Shown one piece after another: positions 6,073 through 9,887 of a DNA stretch of 9,887 nucleotides (positions are counted from its first letter, which is position 1; every line of letters begins with the position of its first letter). A program made the translations under genes and the position numbers. This DNA is from Alphaproteobacteria bacterium (GTDB lineage Bacteria; Pseudomonadota; Alphaproteobacteria; Micavibrionales; Micavibrionaceae), in the NCBI GenBank assembly GCA_002701555.1, contig NZVS01000074.1, positions 1-9,887 of the forward strand. Reading direction: 5' to 3'. The notes beneath the pieces were generated by a model. It did no database searches. It saw nothing but the letters and a program-made list of their open reading frames with translations, and was not told where the DNA came from.

Positions 6073-6897
6073 ATGAAAAAAAGAAAAGCATTTACTCTCA
6101 CAGCACTTTTTATGGCTGCTGTAGGATCCATGGAATTAAGCGGTTACGCTTTGCTGGATCAGCCTGATGGCCATAACGTATTATGCAATGTTGATCCATC
6201 CTGCAGATACCTTACTGATGGTGAAATTAATACGTTAAAAACAGTTTTTAACGATACCTTGAATTATGACAGTATCAAAATTTTCGAGCGCAGCTGGTTT
6301 TTCGGGCTGGATGGGTTAGCCAGAAAAGGATTAAGTCGCATAGGGATAGACGTTGAAAGTTATAGAATATCTAATGCTATTGCCCCGAATGGAAATATTT
6401 ACCTCAATAATAAGCAGTTGAGAAACGGCGATCTTTCAAATAATTCAAGCTCGTCTGCCTCGCTTGTTCACGAGGCAACACATGTATGGCAACACCAGAG
6501 CGGTAATGATGTTTTAAAAGATGCCTTTGAAGCATGGTTACATACTGGTCGCAATTACAAACTAGCTTACAGAGTCGACGTAAATGAAAATATGGATTTT
6601 TCAGACTACAAAATAGAGCAACAAGCCAAAATTGTAGAAAACTGGCATAAGAGACGCAGTTCGATAACCGAATTTATGGATAAAAACACGCTACTTTGGG
6701 ATGAATTGCTTAAATCTTCTGAAAACACAGAGCAGGACAGCCAAACTTACGAGCAGTATTACAACGTACTGGCAGAAAAATGTGCAGATTTTAAAATTTG
6801 GGAAACTTTGGTAAGAACGGAATTTGTGCCCGAGGGAGTTCCCGCATGTGAACATCCACAGATACAGATCAGGATTAATGACGGTTTAGGGCTGTAA
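6073..6897 (+). CDS. Exported HExxH-motif protein, second of two paralogues
   Basis: A 274-residue paralogue of the preceding protein. A basic start (MKKRK) and hydrophobic core (to about 19) predict export. Then follow GYALLDQPDG (24-33), C38 and C44 before RYLTDGE, KIFERSW (69-75), APNGNIYL (104-111), HEATH (133-137) in LVHEATHVWQHQSG, NYKLAY (161-166) and DYKIEQQAKIVE (178-189). The HExxH to Glu182 distance is 44 residues, one less than in the first copy. HEATHVWQHQ and IEQQAKIVE are very close to the pattern I remember for 'vgr related protein' of sphingomonads, so this copy is nearer the family core. Compared with the first copy it has an insert at about 73-100 and lacks the Ser/Thr/Gln-rich tail. 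Its TAA (6895-6897) abuts the stop of the convergent kdsA with no base between. The substrate is unknown. Confidence 0.85.
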   Translation: MKKRKAFTLTALFMAAVGSMELSGYALLDQPDGHNVLCNVDPSCRYLTDGEINTLKTVFNDTLNYDSIKIFERSWFFGLDGLARKGLSRIGIDVESYRISNAIAPNGNIYLNNKQLRNGDLSNNSSSSASLVHEATHVWQHQSGNDVLKDAFEAWLHTGRNYKLAYRVDVNENMDFSDYKIEQQAKIVENWHKRRSSITEFMDKNTLLWDELLKSSENTEQDSQTYEQYYNVLAEKCADFKIWETLVRTEFVPEGVPACEHPQIQIRINDGLGL

Positions 6898-7749
6898 TTA
6901 TTTAATATCAACAAGTTGCATTGATTTTACTAAATCATCGACCTGTTTAGCTTGGGTAATAAATTCATCCAATTTATCAAAAGGAAGAGCTGACGGGCCG
7001 TCGCACTTTGCTTTGTCGGGATCTTCATAAGCTTCAATAAAAATACCGGCTACACCAATTGCCAGCACAGCACGTGTTAAATCGGGAACAAGAGCGCGCC
7101 TTCCGCCTGACGCTTCAGAACCCGGCAATCTCATTTGTGATGCATGTACAGTGTCGCAAATTATTGGCGTATCATTGGAGACATCTTTCATAACGCCGAA
7201 ACCCATTGGATCCACCACCAGATTATCATACCCCAGAGAATGACCACGCTCACATAAAATAACTTGCTCATTGCCACATTCAGCAAATTTATCAACCATG
7301 TTGCCGACTTGGTAAGGAGACATATATTGAGGCTTTTTGATGTTGATGACAGCACCTGTTTTTGCCATTGCCTCCACCAGATCAGTCTGACGCGCGAGAA
7401 ATGCAGGAATTTGTAAAATGTCGACAACTTCGGCTACTGGCTGGCATTGCTCGATTTCATGTACATCCGTAATAACCGGTACGTCATCAAATTCTTCCTT
7501 AACCTTGCGGAAGATTTCCAAGCCTTTATCCATTCCGACACCGCGGAAAGAATGAATGGAAGAGCGGTTTGCCTTGTCAAAACTAGCCTTAAATACGTAT
7601 GGAATACCTAAGCGATCGGTAATTTCCTTATAAACCTCAACCGCTTTTAAAGTAATATCCAAATCTTCAAGGACATTTAAGCCCCCAAAAAGCACAAATG
7701 GTTTATCGTTAGCACATTCAAAGTCAGCAATTTTTACGGATTTAGCCAT
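6898..7749 (-). CDS. kdsA: 3-deoxy-8-phosphooctulonate synthase (KDO-8-P synthase), metal-independent type
   Basis: Condenses phosphoenolpyruvate and arabinose 5-phosphate to KDO 8-phosphate for lipopolysaccharide inner core. At 283 residues it is nearly the same length as the E. coli enzyme and aligns with little or no gap: FVLFGGLNVLE (18-28), KASFDKANRSSIHS (54-67), PAFLARQTDL (115-124), EAMAKTGAVINIKKPQ (126-141), HASQ (202-205), ASGGRRA (213-219) and KCDGPSALP (248-256). N25 stands where metal-dependent enzymes have the cysteine ligand, and H202, E239 and D250 are kept, so it should be metal-independent. As I recall, Alphaproteobacteria usually carry the AGPCQ/VKKGQ/STGGxR type, so this copy may be of foreign origin. 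The start lies two bases after the pyrG stop, indicating a shared transcript. Confidence 0.96.
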   Translation of the reverse strand: MAKSVKIADFECANDKPFVLFGGLNVLEDLDITLKAVEVYKEITDRLGIPYVFKASFDKANRSSIHSFRGVGMDKGLEIFRKVKEEFDDVPVITDVHEIEQCQPVAEVVDILQIPAFLARQTDLVEAMAKTGAVINIKKPQYMSPYQVGNMVDKFAECGNEQVILCERGHSLGYDNLVVDPMGFGVMKDVSNDTPIICDTVHASQMRLPGSEASGGRRALVPDLTRAVLAIGVAGIFIEAYEDPDKAKCDGPSALPFDKLDEFITQAKQVDDLVKSMQLVDIK

Positions 7750-7751
7750 CT

Positions 7752-9389
7752 TTACACCAACTTACTTTGTTCAATCGCGGCCTTAATGAAAGACACGAAT
7801 AGCGGATGCGGATCGAAAGGTTTGGATTTCAGTTCAGGATGGTATTGAACACCTATAAACCAAGGATGGTCACGACGCTCACAAATTTCAGGGAGCTTGC
7901 CATCAGGTGACAGACCAGAGAAGAAAAAGCCTGCTTCTTCTAACTGGTCTTTATAGTTCACATTAACCTCGTAACGGTGACGGTGGCGTTCACTAATCGA
8001 AGTGCTGCCGTAAATTTCAGCAACCTTTGAGCCTTTCTCAAGTGACGCCGGATACGCACCAAGGCGCATTGTTCCTCCCAAATCTTCTGTGGAAGAACGT
8101 TTTTCGCTTTTATTCCCCTTGACCCACTCGGTCATAAGGCCGATGAGATGAGTTCCCTCTTCACCGAATTCTGTGGAACTTGCATCCTTAATACCTGCAA
8201 GGTTGCGCGCAGCCTCAAGAACAGCCATTTGAAGGCCAAAACATATTCCAAAGTACGGGACTTTCTTTTCACGTGCGAATTGCGCGGCCTTTATCTTACC
8301 TTCTGCTCCGCGTTCACCAAAGCCACCAGGCACAAGAATTCCATTTACGCCTTCAAGCTCGCTGACAATCTCATCCGTTGAGTTGTCGAAGATACTGGCT
8401 TCAACAAACTTGATATTCACCTTTGCATTATTAGCAATTCCGCCATGCGTCAGTGCCTCATTCAGGGATTTATAACTGTCCGCAAGGTTGGTGTATTTAC
8501 CGACGACTGCGATTGTTACATCATGTTCAGGTTGGTGGATGCGCTTTGATATATTTTTCCAGGTTGTCAGATCCAATTCTTGCTTACCCTCAAGATCAAA
8601 ATAATCCAACACTTGGGTGTCCAACCCCTCTTCATGATAGGTTAGAGGCACATCATAGATAGACTTTGCATCCAATGCGGGAATGACTTTTTTCTCATCA
8701 ATATTGCAGAAAAGGCCAATTTTGCGGATTTCATCTTCTTCTATTTCACGATCAGCACGACATAACAAGATTTTCGGACGAATCCCTGCACTCATGAGTT
8801 CTTTAACGGAATGCTGTGTGGGCTTAGTTTTCAATTCACCCGCTGCCGGGATGTAAGGCAATAAAGTCACATGTAAAAACAGGGCCTGACGTGTACCGAT
8901 TTCATTTCCGAATTGGCGGATAGCCTCAAGAAAAGGAAGGGACTCAATATCCCCAACCGTACCACCAATTTCACAAAGAACAAAATCTGCGCTGCCTTCT
9001 TTTTCTGCAATGAAATCTTTAATTTCATTGGTAATATGAGGAATGACCTGAATGGTCGCACCAAGATAATCACCTCTCCGCTCTTTATTCAAAACATTCA
9101 AATAGATACGGCCCGTTGTTATGTTGTCACTTTTAGTTGCCGGAACACCTGTAAAGCGTTCATAGTGACCTAAGTCGAGATCAGTTTCCGCCCCGTCATC
9201 AGTTACAAACACCTCTCCATGTTGGAAAGGCGACATCGTGCCGGGGTCTACGTTGAGATAAGGATCTAGTTTACACAAACGAACAGTGTATCCGCGCGCT
9301 TGAAGCAAAGCACCCAAAGCAGCAGAGCCAAGTCCCTTACCTAATGAAGATACAACACCACCAGTAATAAATATAAAACGTGTACTCAT
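7752..9389 (-). CDS. pyrG: CTP synthase
   Basis: Makes CTP from UTP, ATP and glutamine in the cytoplasm; CTP is also the activating nucleotide for KDO, the pathway of the next gene. Positions refer to the 545-residue form starting MSTRFIFITGG. The synthetase domain (1 to about 268) has SSLGKG (14-19), the CKLDPYLNVDPGTMSP block and LCEIGGTVGDIE. The glutaminase domain (about 290-545) has GGFGERG (355-361), the nucleophile Cys383 in GICFG, and His517 and Glu519 in YHPE, matching the E. coli triad closely. ATG 9389 is preferred over the in-frame TTG at 9398 because it gives the usual family N-terminus; a GAGAG lies two bases ahead, a rather close site. It is 31 bases after secG and two before kdsA, so the three genes probably form an operon. 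Confidence 0.97.
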   Translation of the reverse strand: MSTRFIFITGGVVSSLGKGLGSAALGALLQARGYTVRLCKLDPYLNVDPGTMSPFQHGEVFVTDDGAETDLDLGHYERFTGVPATKSDNITTGRIYLNVLNKERRGDYLGATIQVIPHITNEIKDFIAEKEGSADFVLCEIGGTVGDIESLPFLEAIRQFGNEIGTRQALFLHVTLLPYIPAAGELKTKPTQHSVKELMSAGIRPKILLCRADREIEEDEIRKIGLFCNIDEKKVIPALDAKSIYDVPLTYHEEGLDTQVLDYFDLEGKQELDLTTWKNISKRIHQPEHDVTIAVVGKYTNLADSYKSLNEALTHGGIANNAKVNIKFVEASIFDNSTDEIVSELEGVNGILVPGGFGERGAEGKIKAAQFAREKKVPYFGICFGLQMAVLEAARNLAGIKDASSTEFGEEGTHLIGLMTEWVKGNKSEKRSSTEDLGGTMRLGAYPASLEKGSKVAEIYGSTSISERHRHRYEVNVNYKDQLEEAGFFFSGLSPDGKLPEICERRDHPWFIGVQYHPELKSKPFDPHPLFVSFIKAAIEQSKLV

Positions 9390-9400
9390 AACTCTCAAAT

Positions 9401-9414
9401 AGACCCTTGGGTCT
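9401..9414. repeat. Inverted repeat between secG and pyrG
   Basis: AGACCC and GGGTCT form a six-base perfect palindrome with two central bases, in the 31-base gap just before the pyrG start. No T-run follows on the minus strand, so it is not an ordinary terminator. As RNA the helix could form only with a larger loop that would cost base pairs, so an operator-like DNA site is as likely. Confidence 0.3.
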
Positions 9415-9420
9415 TCCTAC

Positions 9421-9873
9421 TTATTCAGCTATTGGCGCAGATGGAACTGCCTGTTCACTCTCGACAGGAGCAGACGGGGCACTCTCCTGTGTTGTTTCGT
9501 TTTGGTCCGGCGCAATCGGAGATTCAGTACCTGCAGGAACTTTCGGGCCCGCCTCCGGATCAGATGGTTCTGCCATGATTTCAATAGGTGAATCTGTTGT
9601 TTCTTCTGCGGAAACTTGCTGCATGATATCTGAATGACGCGTCTGCGACGTCGCCAGATAGGCGAGAGACAGGTTGGTAATAAAGAAAGCGATCGCCAGA
9701 TATGTCGTTGTCCGTGTCAGTAAATTGGCAGTCGTATGCGCGCCAGCCAGCGAGCCCATGCCGCCGCCACCGCCACCTATACCAAGGCCACCACCTTCAG
9801 AGCGCTGAAGCAGCACCAAGCCGATAAGGGCAAAAGTAACAATCAAATGTATAACAAGTAGTACGCTTTCCAT
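9421..9873 (-). CDS. secG: Preprotein translocase subunit SecG
   Basis: Inner-membrane subunit that assists the SecYEG channel in protein export. The 150 residues show two membrane helices (about 3-22 and 57-75) joined by the family signature: LVLLQRSEGGGLG, a glycine-rich run (27-40) and NLLTRTT (50-56). The remaining 70 or so residues form an acidic tail rich in Pro, Ala, Glu and Ser, as is common in alphaproteobacterial SecG and absent from the 110-residue E. coli protein. The start is ATG at 9871-9873. Only 14 bases lie upstream in the window, with CGGAT as a weak ribosome binding site. It heads the secG-pyrG-kdsA run. The exported proteins encoded nearby would need the Sec channel, but so would many others, so the adjacency is not evidence of a link. 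Confidence 0.95.
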   Translation of the reverse strand: MESVLLVIHLIVTFALIGLVLLQRSEGGGLGIGGGGGGMGSLAGAHTTANLLTRTTTYLAIAFFITNLSLAYLATSQTRHSDIMQQVSAEETTDSPIEIMAEPSDPEAGPKVPAGTESPIAPDQNETTQESAPSAPVESEQAVPSAPIAE

Positions 9874-9887
9874 TTTTTATCCGTTCT

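Noticed and set aside
5203..6897. Effector and immunity pair or type VI secretion component
   Set aside because: The 'vgr related' label of similar proteins is not evidence of a secretion-system role. There is no VgrG, PAAR or Hcp gene here, and both proteins are homologous rather than toxin and antidote.
9390..9398. TTG start for pyrG three codons upstream
   Set aside because: The ATG at 9389 yields the standard MSTRFIFITGG beginning.
9401..9414. AGACCC/GGGTCT palindrome as a terminator between secG and pyrG
   Set aside because: No T-run follows, and secG and pyrG look like one operon; it is kept only as an inverted repeat.

Overview
The window looks chromosomal and alphaproteobacterial. 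Read on the minus strand, the order is secG - pyrG - kdsA - [insert] - eno - ftsB-like gene - pdhA - pdhB. This follows the secG/pyrG/kdsA/eno/septum-initiator/pdh order known from many Alphaproteobacteria. A PdhB with an N-terminal lipoyl domain is also typical of that class. The DNA is moderately AT-rich and gene-dense. I see no tRNA, rRNA, CRISPR array, insertion sequence or phage gene.

Right part (about 6898-9873, minus strand): secG (protein export), pyrG (CTP synthase) and kdsA (KDO-8-phosphate synthase) lie close together. CTP and KDO-8-P both feed CMP-KDO synthesis for lipopolysaccharide. KdsA is an odd member here: its motifs match the metal-independent, E. coli-like class rather than the form usual in Alphaproteobacteria.

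Middle part (4751-6897, plus strand): three genes lie against the grain between kdsA and eno. They are a small DUF4112-type protein followed by two paralogous proteins with N-terminal signal sequences. Each paralogue has an HExxH zinc-protease-like motif, a conserved Glu in an EQQA motif 44-45 residues later, a C-x5-C pair and an APNGNIY motif. They resemble the HEMTHVWQ-type proteins often named 'vgr related protein' in sphingomonads, but appear to be exported. The last of them ends exactly where kdsA ends, with convergent stop codons touching. This pair is the least described part of the window.

Left part (223-4606, minus strand): eno (enolase) makes phosphoenolpyruvate; pdhA and pdhB encode the E1 subunits of pyruvate dehydrogenase, which uses the pyruvate later formed from it. 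An FtsB/DivIC-type division protein lies between eno and pdhA. The eno-ftsB gap holds a long stem-loop and four GANTC sites, the target of the alphaproteobacterial cell-cycle methylase CcrM. pdhC does not follow pdhB within the 222 bases available; instead a plus-strand reading frame, open to the window edge, runs toward pdhB.
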